NCBI RefSeq assembly: GCF_046773475.1
Contig: NZ_CP177239.1
Location: 1,922,001-1,986,000, forward strand
Length of the DNA: 64,000 nt
Source: Nitratireductor aquimarinus
GTDB taxonomy: Bacteria; Pseudomonadota; Alphaproteobacteria; Rhizobiales; Rhizobiaceae
Reading direction: 5' to 3'
The position numbers and the translations under genes are program-made. Every line of letters begins with the position of its first letter. Position 1 is the first letter of the stretch. Shown here one piece after another: positions 1 to 8,300 of the stretch. The notes beneath the pieces are model-generated. The model saw only the letters and a list, made by a program, of their open reading frames with translations. It searched no databases and was not told the origin of the DNA.

Positions 1-1
1 G

Positions 2-250
2 GACCCTCACGATGATCGCTGGAACGAGTTCCGCATCTGGCAGGATCACAATCAAAACGGCGCTAGCGACCCCGGAGAGCTGCGCACGATGGAAGAGGCC
101 CGTGTCGCCTTCATCGAACTGCTGCCATCCAGCAAAGGCTCAAGACTGTTCGCCGACGGTTCGGCCATAACCGGCACGAGCTCTTTCGGGAAAACGGATG
201 GCACAGCCGGCCTCGCTGCCGATGTCGTGCTGAGCTATCGATCGCACTGA
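2..250 (+). CDS. C-terminal end of a large RTX/VCBS-type secreted protein (partial)
   Basis: This frame is open from the left edge and stops with TGA at 248-250, so only the last 82 or so residues are visible. Near its start it reads FRIWQDHNQNGASDPGEL, the calcium-loop-like DxNxNG..EL unit that recurs in the C-terminal parts of large RTX/VCBS proteins exported by type I systems. The last residues are small and polar (GTSSFGKTDGTAGLAADV), as expected for an uncleaved C-terminal secretion signal. A type I exporter follows directly on the same strand, which supports the reading as its substrate. The N-terminal body, and so the activity (toxin, adhesin or enzyme), lies outside the window. Confidence 0.65.
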   Translation, partial: DPHDDRWNEFRIWQDHNQNGASDPGELRTMEEARVAFIELLPSSKGSRLFADGSAITGTSSFGKTDGTAGLAADVVLSYRSH

Positions 251-274
251 ATTCCCGACTTCCCGACCACACGC

Positions 275-306
275 CCACCTGAACACCGGAAACGGCGTTC
301 GGGTGG
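275..306 (+). terminator. Hairpin downstream of the RTX-like gene
   Basis: An imperfect inverted repeat (CCACC-T-GAAC-A-CC / GG-C-GTTC-G-GGTGG) with a GGAAAC loop sits 24 bases after the stop codon. There is no T-tract, so it could be an attenuator or mRNA-stabilising hairpin that separates substrate and exporter expression rather than a classical terminator. Confidence 0.35.
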
Positions 307-396
307 ATGTGGTGTGCGAATTTCATGACCTGCAGCAGCGTTGAAAACGTGCCGCAGCCTCTCTCATGCATCCCGTATTTTCAGACGACACCGAGC

Positions 397-2568
397 ATGG
401 ACAATAACCAGCCCCACGATCCGGGCCTACAAGCACGCACTGTTGCAGCGGAAACCGGGCTGGCGGCACTCAGCCTGATCGCGGGTTTCTATCGAATATC
501 GATTGAGCCTGAGAAACTCTCGCGTGAATTGGCCCTTTCCGGCGAGGCCAACAGCCAGGACATTCAGCGCGCAGCGCGCTTGATCGGCCTGAAAGCTCGC
601 CACGTCGGGCGACTGAATGCGCAGCGCCTCTCCACACTTCCCGCCCCCGCAATAGCCTGTCTTGGCGACAGGGGCTTCGCTGTATTCGGCGGAGTTACAA
701 GAGAAGGAACCTACCGACTCCTCGATCCGGCAAGCCTGGCCGTTCGGGACCTGCCAGCCAATGAATTCCTTGAAGCCGACAGTGGCGGCATGATTCTTCT
801 GCAAAGGCGCATGGGCGGTCCGGGCACGGATCAGGAAAGTTTCGGCTTTCGCTGGTTCCTGCCATCGATCTGGCGCTATCGACGGCCGATCGTACATGTG
901 CTTCTGGCCAGCCTGTTCGTGCAGATATTCGCCCTGGTCACCCCCCTGTTCTTCCAGGTGGTGGTCGACAAGGTCCTTGCGCATCGCAGCTATTCAACGC
1001 TGATTATCCTGGTTACCGGCCTGGTTGTTATCGGTCTCTTCGACGTCGTTCTCCAATATCTGCGCACCTATGCGCTATCGCATACGGCGAATCGGATTGA
1101 TGTAGAGCTGGGCCGCCGACTGTTTCGTCATCTTCTCAACCTGCCGCTCAGCTATTTCGAGACCCGCGCTGCCGGTCAAACGGTCGCACGGGTGCGCGAA
1201 CTGGAAACTATTCGCGACTTCCTCACCGGCCAGGCGCTCTTCAGCGGCCTCGACCTCGTTTTTACATTCATCTTCATCGCGGTGCTGTTCGCATATTCGA
1301 CAACACTTACATGGATCGTGATTGCGTCCATCCCATTTTACATTGGTATCGGGGTTCTCATCCGACCATTTTTGCGGACCCGCATTGACGCAAAATTCGA
1401 CCGCGGTGCCTATAGCCAGCAATTGCTCGTCGAATCCATCGTTGGCGCACAGACCATAAAGGCGGCGGCGATTGAGCCAACTATCACGGCGCAATGGGAG
1501 GAGCGTCTGGCCGCTTACGTAAAGGCGTCCTTTGCGGCGACCATGCTTGCAGCCAAGGGGCAGAACGCCATCCAGTATGTGAGCAAGGTGACAACGGCGG
1601 CGCTGCTCCTGTTCGGCGCTCAGGCCGTCATCAACGGCGAAATGACGGTCGGCGCACTCATAGCCTTCAACATGATCTCCGGGCAGGTTGCACAACCCAT
1701 TCTACGCCTGTCGCAATTGTGGCAAGACTTCCAGCAGGTGCAGATTTCGGTCGCTCGGCTGGCAGATATTCTGAACGCCCCAGCGGAACCACGCCCCTCA
1801 AGCACCACCGCGCTACCCAGGCCGAATGGAGCCATAGAACTCAGAAGCGTTCGCTTCCGCTACTCACCCAACGGGCCGGATGTCTTGAAAGATATCTGTC
1901 TTGAGATCGGTTCAGGAGAGGTGGTCGGCATTGTCGGCCCATCTGGATCGGGCAAATCCACACTGACCAAGCTTATTCAGCGGTTCTACATTCCAACTTG
2001 CGGCCAAGTACTGGTTGATGGGCAGGATATCTCCCAGGTCGATCCTGCATGGCTCCGCGCCAACACGGGCGTCGTGCTTCAGGAGAACCTGCTGTTCAAC
2101 CGCAGCATTCATGACAACATCACTCTGGCCACCCCTTCCATGCCACGCGCAGATGCGATGCGCCTCGCAACGCTGGCCGGGGCCGATGAGTTCATTGCAA
2201 AATTGCCAAGCGGTTACGATACAATGATCGAAGAGCGCGGCGCCAACCTTTCGGGCGGGCAGCGCCAGCGTCTGGCCATTGCTCGCGCCCTGGCAACCAA
2301 TCCGCCAATACTGATACTCGATGAAGCGACAAGCGCACTCGACTATGAGAGCGAGCGCATCATTCTCGCCAATATGCGCGAGATCGTTCGCGGGCGCACC
2401 GTTATCATCATAGCCCACCGTCTGGCCACGGTGCGGGGCTGCAATCGCATCATCGCCATGGATAACGGCCGCATCGTTGAAACCGGCACGCACGAAGACC
2501 TGTCAGCGCGCAAAGACGGGCTCTACGCGCATCTGTGGCGGCTCCAATCAGGACCGAGCCAAGGGTGA
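397..2568 (+). CDS. Type I secretion system ABC transporter/permease (HlyB family)
   Basis: Inner-membrane ATPase/permease that would drive one-step export of the RTX-like protein encoded upstream. From the ATG at 397 it has 723 residues, close to HlyB. Order: an N-terminal C39-peptidase-like domain (about 10-140) in which the catalytic Cys position reads TGLAALSLIAG, so it is a non-cleaving chaperone-like domain; a membrane domain (about 160-430); and an ATPase domain with Walker A GPSGSGKST (514-522), signature LSGGQRQR (from 618), Walker B LILDE (about 639-643) and H-loop His674. The frame is open further upstream to 307, but the protein starting MDNNQPHDPG fits family length best. No strong Shine-Dalgarno is visible at either start. 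The outer-membrane TolC partner is not in the window. Confidence 0.88.
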   Translation: MDNNQPHDPGLQARTVAAETGLAALSLIAGFYRISIEPEKLSRELALSGEANSQDIQRAARLIGLKARHVGRLNAQRLSTLPAPAIACLGDRGFAVFGGVTREGTYRLLDPASLAVRDLPANEFLEADSGGMILLQRRMGGPGTDQESFGFRWFLPSIWRYRRPIVHVLLASLFVQIFALVTPLFFQVVVDKVLAHRSYSTLIILVTGLVVIGLFDVVLQYLRTYALSHTANRIDVELGRRLFRHLLNLPLSYFETRAAGQTVARVRELETIRDFLTGQALFSGLDLVFTFIFIAVLFAYSTTLTWIVIASIPFYIGIGVLIRPFLRTRIDAKFDRGAYSQQLLVESIVGAQTIKAAAIEPTITAQWEERLAAYVKASFAATMLAAKGQNAIQYVSKVTTAALLLFGAQAVINGEMTVGALIAFNMISGQVAQPILRLSQLWQDFQQVQISVARLADILNAPAEPRPSSTTALPRPNGAIELRSVRFRYSPNGPDVLKDICLEIGSGEVVGIVGPSGSGKSTLTKLIQRFYIPTCGQVLVDGQDISQVDPAWLRANTGVVLQENLLFNRSIHDNITLATPSMPRADAMRLATLAGADEFIAKLPSGYDTMIEERGANLSGGQRQRLAIARALATNPPILILDEATSALDYESERIILANMREIVRGRTVIIIAHRLATVRGCNRIIAMDNGRIVETGTHEDLSARKDGLYAHLWRLQSGPSQG

Positions 2569-4046
2569 GGATCGTTCAATTGAAAGCTGCGAAGACATCG
2601 AAATCAGTCCAGGCGGCCCGCCCAAGGTCTGACTGTGCATTCCTGCCCGCCGCTTTGGAAATTCTGGAAACGCCCGCATCTCCCGTTCGCATCGCATTTC
2701 TATGGACCATATGTCTATTGGCAAGCAGCGCACTCCTATGGGCCTATCTTGGAAAAATCGACATTGTGGCAACGGCTCAGGGAAAGGTTCAGCCCGCCGG
2801 TCGCGTGAAGACCATCCAATCGCTGGAAAGCGGGAGGGTCAGCAGCGCAATCGCCATCAATGGCGCGCCTGTCAAAAAAGGGGATATCCTGCTCAGGCTC
2901 GATGCTGGCGAGGCGCAGTCGGATGAAACTGCACTCATAGGAAATCTAACGTCGCTGGAAGGCGAAATCGCCCGCCGCAAGGCCGTATTACAGGCAATCC
3001 GCTCCTGGCGGCTTCATTCCGACCGTAGAGAGGAAGCGGGCACTGTTCCAGATCTGCAATTCCCTCCCTCAGTGCCCCCATCAATCCGGCAACGTGAACG
3101 ACAGAGGTATCGCGCCGAACTTGATGAGCTTGAAGCCGGACTGAACGTCCTTCGCGCGCAGAGCGAACAAAAGCATGCGGAAATCAGACGCTTGAAGAGG
3201 TCTGCCTCCTCACAAAGCGCCTTGATTGAAACGCTTTCAGAGCGGGTCGCAATGCGCTCCAGCCTGTTTCAGGCAAAGGTCGAAACGAAAGCTCACCTGC
3301 TTGAAACGCTGCAGGCGCTTCAGGAAGCCGAAGTGGGCCTTGCGACCTTGAAAGGCCAGTGCGAGGAGGCGAAGGCAGCACTCAAGGCGATTGAAAACGA
3401 GGCGGACAAGCTCGTGAAGAGCTATGTCAACGACAATGACAAACGCCAGTCTGAAGCGCTCCAGCGGGCGGCGGAATTGAAACAGACATTGCTCAAGGCC
3501 GAACGGCGTCGCGCGCTCATGACAATCGTCAGCCCGATTGACGGCACCGTTGAAGCTTCGGCAATCACGACAGTCGGCCAGGTGGTCACCGCCGGCACGG
3601 AACTGATGAGAGTTGTACCAGAAGGGGCCCGGCTTGAAGTTGAGGCCTATCTTGCCAATCGGGATGTCGGCTTTGTGGAAGTCGGCCAGGAAGCCATTAT
3701 CAAGATTGAAGCATTTCCCTTCACGCGCCATGGAACCCTGACGGGACGGGTCACGCACGTTGCCACCGATGCCATCCCTGAACCCGACGCACGGGAAATC
3801 GAGAACAGCCCAGCCGCGGAACTGAAGAGCCTGGTGCCACTTGGTAACGTGCAACGCATGCAGAACCTGGTTTTCCCGATCACCGTTGAACTCATGGAGA
3901 CAACCTTCATGATTGAGGACAGGCTCGCCACCCTCATGCCCGGCATGATCGCCACGGTGGAAATCAAGACAGGTCAACGGCGCATCCTCGAATATCTCTT
4001 CTCGCCGCTTGCCGAGATTGGCGATCAATCCTTCAAGGAACGTTGA
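2535..4046 (+). CDS. Type I secretion periplasmic adaptor (HlyD family)
   Basis: Membrane-fusion protein that would join the ABC exporter to an outer-membrane channel. The frame starts at GTG 2535, inside the last codons of the ABC gene (34-base overlap), so translation is probably coupled; a later GTG at 2565 is possible. Order: short cytoplasmic N-terminus, one membrane segment (IAFLWTICLLASSALLWAYL, about residues 53-72), a split lipoyl/beta-barrel region beginning GKVQPAGRVKTIQSLESGRV, a long Glu/Arg/Leu-rich coiled-coil arm (about 125-340), and the returning barrel (SPIDGTVEASAITTVGQVV). Length 503 is slightly longer than HlyD (478). The codons are more AT-rich than in the core genes after 5358. 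Confidence 0.88.
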   Translation: MAAPIRTEPRVRIVQLKAAKTSKSVQAARPRSDCAFLPAALEILETPASPVRIAFLWTICLLASSALLWAYLGKIDIVATAQGKVQPAGRVKTIQSLESGRVSSAIAINGAPVKKGDILLRLDAGEAQSDETALIGNLTSLEGEIARRKAVLQAIRSWRLHSDRREEAGTVPDLQFPPSVPPSIRQRERQRYRAELDELEAGLNVLRAQSEQKHAEIRRLKRSASSQSALIETLSERVAMRSSLFQAKVETKAHLLETLQALQEAEVGLATLKGQCEEAKAALKAIENEADKLVKSYVNDNDKRQSEALQRAAELKQTLLKAERRRALMTIVSPIDGTVEASAITTVGQVVTAGTELMRVVPEGARLEVEAYLANRDVGFVEVGQEAIIKIEAFPFTRHGTLTGRVTHVATDAIPEPDAREIENSPAAELKSLVPLGNVQRMQNLVFPITVELMETTFMIEDRLATLMPGMIATVEIKTGQRRILEYLFSPLAEIGDQSFKER

Positions 4047-4269
4047 AAGGTTCCGCCATGTGGGCGGCTGAACTGACTTGCCTGAAGCGCCCCGTTCGTG
4101 GGCCAGCTCCAGCGATATGCAGCATGATTCCGAACGTGGGAGGCGAATCACAACATCTTCTGAAGATGCCCTCCAGAAAAGGAATGCGAACCATCCGCCG
4201 AGAGCGTTCGCGCATCACCGCCGGTAGCGGAATGCGTGGTTTCGGGCAATGCTGTGAGATGAAGAGAAA

Positions 4270-4346
4270 TGGTACGGTTGGGTGGATTCGAACCACCGAC
4301 CTCAGGAGCCACAATCCTGCGCTCTAACCAACTGAGCTACAACCGC
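4270..4346 (-). tRNA. tRNA-His (anticodon GTG), alphaproteobacterial type without G-1
   Basis: A full cloverleaf folds on the minus strand: acceptor GCGGTTG/CAACCGT, D arm GCTC/GAGC, anticodon stem CAGGA/TCCTG with loop TTGTGGC (anticodon GTG), T arm GGTGG-TTCGAAT-CCACC, and an encoded CCA. Position -1 is U rather than G, the discriminator is A73, and G1 faces U72. This matches the unusual tRNA-His known from one clade of alphaproteobacteria. The 3' end points toward the type I secretion locus. Confidence 0.95.
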
Positions 4347-4418
4347 ACACGTGACCGGTGACCGGCGTTCGCGTCAATACGGGCAATTGATCGCTTTTTC
4401 AAGCCAAAAGAACAAAAG

Positions 4419-4447
4419 AAAAAAAGACCGGGGGGAGGATCCCGGTC
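4419..4447 (-). terminator. Rho-independent terminator of phaP and its 3' RNA
   Basis: A seven-base-pair GACCGGG/CCCGGTC stem is followed on the minus strand by seven U residues. Because T residues also follow on the plus strand (4448-4453), it may work in both directions. It is also the third hairpin of the CCUCC-loop RNA. Confidence 0.85.
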
Positions 4448-4524
4448 TTTTTTCACAAGAGACCGAAGGGAGGAGGTTTCGGTCCCACTCGGCAGCAAGC
4501 GGGAGGAGGTGCTTTCTGCCGGAC
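4419..4524 (-). ncRNA. Three-hairpin CCUCC-loop RNA (cuckoo/CcsR-like) in the phasin 3' UTR
   Basis: On the minus strand, about 20 bases after the phasin stop codon, three hairpins follow each other. Hairpin I (plus 4490-4521) has stem CGGCAGaAAGC/GCUUgCUGCCG and loop ACCUCCUCCC. Hairpin II (4461-4484) has stem GACCGAA/UUCGGUC and the same ten-base loop. Hairpin III (4426-4447) has stem GACCGGG/CCCGGUC with loop AUCCUCCC and is followed by a seven-base U-tract. Repeated hairpins presenting an anti-Shine-Dalgarno CCUCCUCCC loop are the hallmark of the cuckoo/CcsR small RNAs of alphaproteobacteria. It could be cut from the phaP mRNA or have its own promoter; no clear one is visible inside the gene. 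Confidence 0.75.
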
Positions 4525-4543
4525 TACTCAGAGCGCTAACGCC

Positions 4544-5026
4544 TCAGGCGACGCGCAGTTCCTTGACGGCCTTCTCGAACACGTCCTTCATGGGCTTCGC
4601 CATGGTTTCAGCAGATTTCTGCGACGTGGTCTGGAAGTCCTTCATCTGGTCGACGGCCACTTCCATGCGCTTGCGCATGAAGTTGCTCTGCATTTCGATC
4701 AGCTCGGCGAAGGAGCGCACGCCAGCCAGCGCCTCAAGATGGGCGAGATTGGCTTCCGTGCCCTCGCGCAGCGCGGCAATCGACTTGGAGGTCAGCTCGT
4801 TGCCGGCGGTCTTGGCGCTCTCGAAAGTGGCTTCGAAAGCCTTCTGGGTCTCTTCCGCGCTCGACTTCATGCGGGAATAGGCCTCTTTCGTCTGCTCGGC
4901 GCTCTTTTCGGCGAAAGCGCGGAACTGCTCGCTCGCCTGCGTCGCATCAAACGTCGGGAATTCAACGGCCCCAGTGTCCTTCTGCGTGGTCTTGGTCATA
5001 TCCGCGATCCTTTGGTTCTCGTTCAT
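4544..5026 (-). CDS. phaP: Phasin family protein, PHB granule associated
   Basis: Phasins coat polyhydroxybutyrate granules and limit their size. The 160-residue protein starting MNENQRIADM is an almost wholly helical, Ala/Glu/Lys-rich amphipathic chain, with the phasin core ASEQFRAFAEKSAEQTKEAY and a C-terminal FMRKRMEVAVDQMKDFQTTS segment. The start at 5026 is set by AAGGAGAGG six bases upstream; the longer open frame to 5155 crosses the promoter and is not used. It is monocistronic, ends in the CCUCC-loop RNA, and sits in the same region as acetoacetyl-CoA synthetase, the other PHB-cycle gene here. It is probably the counterpart of S. meliloti PhaP1, which is inferred from family and recalled gene order. 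Confidence 0.88.
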   Translation of the reverse strand: MNENQRIADMTKTTQKDTGAVEFPTFDATQASEQFRAFAEKSAEQTKEAYSRMKSSAEETQKAFEATFESAKTAGNELTSKSIAALREGTEANLAHLEALAGVRSFAELIEMQSNFMRKRMEVAVDQMKDFQTTSQKSAETMAKPMKDVFEKAVKELRVA

Positions 5027-5063
5027 GGTGGCCTCTCCTTGGATGGCGCTCACCGATAATTCA

Positions 5064-5121
5064 TGACCGGTATATAGCATCGATCTTTGTGCATTGCAAC
5101 ATCTTTGCTGCACTGCAACAT
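5064..5121 (-). promoter_or_regulatory. phaP promoter with overlapping TGC-rich direct repeat (possible PhaR operator)
   Basis: On the minus strand, TTGCAA (5094-5099) and TATATA (5071-5076) are 17 bases apart and make a good -35/-10 pair about 45 bases upstream of the phaP start. On the plus strand, ctttgtgcattgcaacat (5085-5102) and ctttgctgcactgcaacat (5103-5121) are adjacent near-identical copies, and the first contains the -35 box. PhaR-type repressors of phasin genes bind TGC-rich sites of this kind, so repression by PhaR is a reasonable inference. Confidence 0.6.
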
Positions 5122-5217
5122 GCTCATCGCTATAACCGTCGCTGCAATTAACCAATCGCGGAGAATTCGCAGCATCAGGGCCTTAGAGTTTGTGGACCTC
5201 GCGGCCACATGCTTTTA

Positions 5218-5233
5218 TTAATAAGGCGTTAAC
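5218..5233 (+). promoter_or_regulatory. Perfect CtrA box upstream of cbrA
   Basis: The sequence is TTAA-TAAGGCG-TTAAC, an exact match to the CtrA consensus TTAA-N7-TTAAC, about 125 bases upstream of the cbrA start and 190 bases upstream of the divergent phaP start. The rest of the 330-base gap between phaP and cbrA holds the phaP promoter and no further gene. Confidence 0.7.
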
Positions 5234-5357
5234 ATCGTTATCGGGATGCCGCGTTCTGCGGTTGAGGATGGCAGCCCGATGCTGTTTGAAACGATGCGGT
5301 TCTCCCGGCCAGCGATTCCCGGCCGGGCGCATACAGGATAATTGTTGGCTCGTTTGA

Positions 5358-8300
5358 ATGGCGTCTGTCTCATACTCCTTCGTTGACATTGCGGTGCTGG
5401 ACCGGGTGCGTGAGCGCTTCGCAGCGGGCGATGCGCTGCTCGTCCTGTCGCGCGCGCTCGACACCGTGATCTGGGCGAACGGCCCCGGCGCGGCCCTGAT
5501 CGGCTATCGCAACATCGAAGAGGCCATCGGGGCCGAGAGCAATCTTTCGGCAACGACCCGCCGGCAGATCTCCGCCACGCCCGGCTTCCCCCGCATTTCG
5601 GGAGAACGCACGGTTGGCACGCGGCTTGGCCGCGGCATGCGCGCGCCGGTCGTCAATCTGGAAGCATCCACGATTTCCCTGCCCGGCGGCGAGCAGGCCA
5701 TTCTTCTGGCCCTCAAGGCCACATCCATGCGCATGCGCGACGATGCCTTCCGCGCCACGGCGGCGGTTGAGGGCTTCGATGCGGCAGACCAGTTTGCGGC
5801 GCTCGTCGATGAGAACGGCCTCGTCGCAGCCTCCTCCAGCGGCTTCCAGAAACTCGGCATCGAGCGCGAGACCCTGCGCGCGCTCGTTGACGAAGTGCGC
5901 GACGAGACGGATCGCCTGGTCAAGCGCATGGTCGAAGGCGGCGCGCGCCAGCGCCCCGCCGCCATTGCCAAGCTGACCGACGAGCCGGCATGGCACCTTC
6001 TGGTCGTGGTGGACGAACAGAACGCGCCGCTTCAGGAAGCGCCTGCTGCTCCGACCGTGACGACCATGCCCGACGACGCCCCCTCCCCGCTCGTGGAAGA
6101 GCCGGCTGCGGATGCTCCGGCTGCGGATGCCCCGGCGGCGCAGACCACAGCGCATGACGATGCGCCGACAGAGACACTGGCGACCGAAGCGGACGCCGCG
6201 TCTGCACCGATTGCGCCCTCTGCCGCGCAGGAAAACAACGTCGCCTCCACCATGGAGACGGTAGAGCCCGAAGCGCAGGAACCCAGGAAGACGCCGCAGC
6301 GCGAGCGCCCGAAGGGAACCGTGCGCTTTGCATGGCGCACCGATTCGGAAGGCCGCTTCACCGCCCTGTCCGATGCCTTTGCCGAGGCCATCGGGCCAGC
6401 GGCAGCCGACGTGATGGGGCGACGCTTCCGCGATGTTTCGAATGCCTTTGGCCTCGATCCCGATGGCCGCATCGCGACCCTTCTGGAGCGCCGCGACACC
6501 TGGTCCGGCCGCACCGTCATGTGGCCGCTGGAAGGCACGGACCTGAAAATTCCCGTCGACCTTGCAGCCCTGCCGATCTATGGCCGCGGCCGCGTGTTCG
6601 AAGGCTTTCACGGCTTTGGCCTTGCCCGCATGGGCGATGCCGTAACCGATCCCGAGGGCATCGGGCTGGTGCTCATTCCCGGCGCGCCGCTTCCGACCCG
6701 TCCTGTGGAGAGTGCCGAAACGCCGCCTGCACCGGAAGCCGGAAGCAGCGAAACCGCGCTGCCGGAGACACCGGAAGCCGAGGAAGAGCCAGTCGTTGAA
6801 GCACCCTTTGACGCCGACTTGCACGACGCCCCTGCGGACGAGGCGGAAGAGCCCGCTGATGCGGAAACCGAAGGCGAGCCGGAAGCACCCGTCAAGATCA
6901 TCAATCTCTCGGAGCACCGCACCGCGCCTGCGAAGGAAAACGGACTTTCGCCGAGCGAAGCAACGGCCTTCCGCGAGATCGGCGCACGTCTGCGCGAAAA
7001 CAGCGAGCAGACTTCCGATGCCGGCAAGGTCGCGGCATCTGAGACGACAGACGAAGCACCTGTTGAAGACCAGCCCGCCGCCCCCGCCGTAAAAGGCACG
7101 GTAACGGAAGACAGCGCGCCGGAAGGAGAAGCGCCGTCACACGAAGCCGAAGAGGCAGCACCCGACGATATCTCTGCAGAAACAAACGAGCCGGTAGCGG
7201 AAAGCGCCGCTGAGGACGAAATGCCGGTTGAGGACGTTCACGCGCCTGAGCCTGAACTGACGGCAGACGACGGGGCATCGTCTTCGGGCGAAGCCGCGCA
7301 TCCCGAGACGACCGAAGCAGTGGAAGCAGTCGAAGGAGCCGAAGCCCGGCCGACGGCAGAAGAAGCGGCGACGCCCGTTTCCACCGCCCCGGTTGTGCCC
7401 TCGGCCTTCTTCGAAAAAGCCGCCGATGACCGGGAAGAGACCAGCCTTCTGGCCGGTCTCCCGTTGCCGATCCTCATCCATGCCGGCGACACGCTGCACT
7501 TTGCCAATCGCGCCTTCTTCGACCTGACCGGCTATGCCGATCTGGACGCGCTTGAAGAAAACGGCGGCATTGGAGCTCTCTTCCCCGAGAGCTACGAGGT
7601 TTCACACACGCCGGCAGACGCGCAGGCACTCACGCTCAAAACGGCGCAGGGCGTCGAGCATGATGTGCATGCGCATCTGCAATCCGTGCCATGGCGCACG
7701 GGCAAGGCCCTTCTGCTCGCCCTGCAACCGGTGGAAGCCGAAACGACAGAGCCTGCGCAGGAAGCCGTCGCCGCGCCGCTTTTGAGTGAAGCTCCGGCGG
7801 AGACCGGACAGACTGCTGAATTGCAGATGCATCTGGCCGAAATGCGCGCCATCGTCGACACGGCGACCGATGGCGTTGTCATCATCGACAATGACGGCCA
7901 TGTGCGCTCCACGAACCAACCGGCCGAAGCGCTGTTCGGCTTCGATGGCGAGGATGTGGCGGGCAAGCCCTTCACGGCCCTCTTTGCCATCGAGAGCCAG
8001 AACGCCGTGCGCGCGCATCTGGAAAGCCTTTCCGACAATGGCGTTGCGAGCGTTCTGAACGACGGGCTGGAAGTCATCGGCCGTGAAGCGCAGGGACGCT
8101 TCATCCCTCTGTCCATGACCATTGGCCGCCTGCCGCACGAAAGCGGTTTCTGCGCGGTTCTGCGCGACATCACCCAGTGGAAGCGCGCCGCTGAGGAACT
8201 GACCCAGGCGCGCGCCGAGGCCGAACGCGCCTCCTCGCAGAAGACCGAGTTTCTTGCCCGCGTCAGCCATGAGATCCGCACGCCGCTCAACGCCATCATC

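Noticed and set aside
2535..2568. Frameshift between the ABC exporter and HlyD genes
   Set aside because: Both proteins are full length; the 34-base overlap is a normal coupled arrangement.
4043..4327. Open frame ending in TVGWIRTTDLRSHNPAL
   Set aside because: Its C-terminal part is the antisense translation of tRNA-His, a well-known artefact; no ribosome-binding site and no protein-like composition.
5027..5155. N-terminal extension of the phasin to 5155
   Set aside because: It would read through the -10/-35 boxes and the direct repeat; the strong ribosome-binding site selects the start at 5026.
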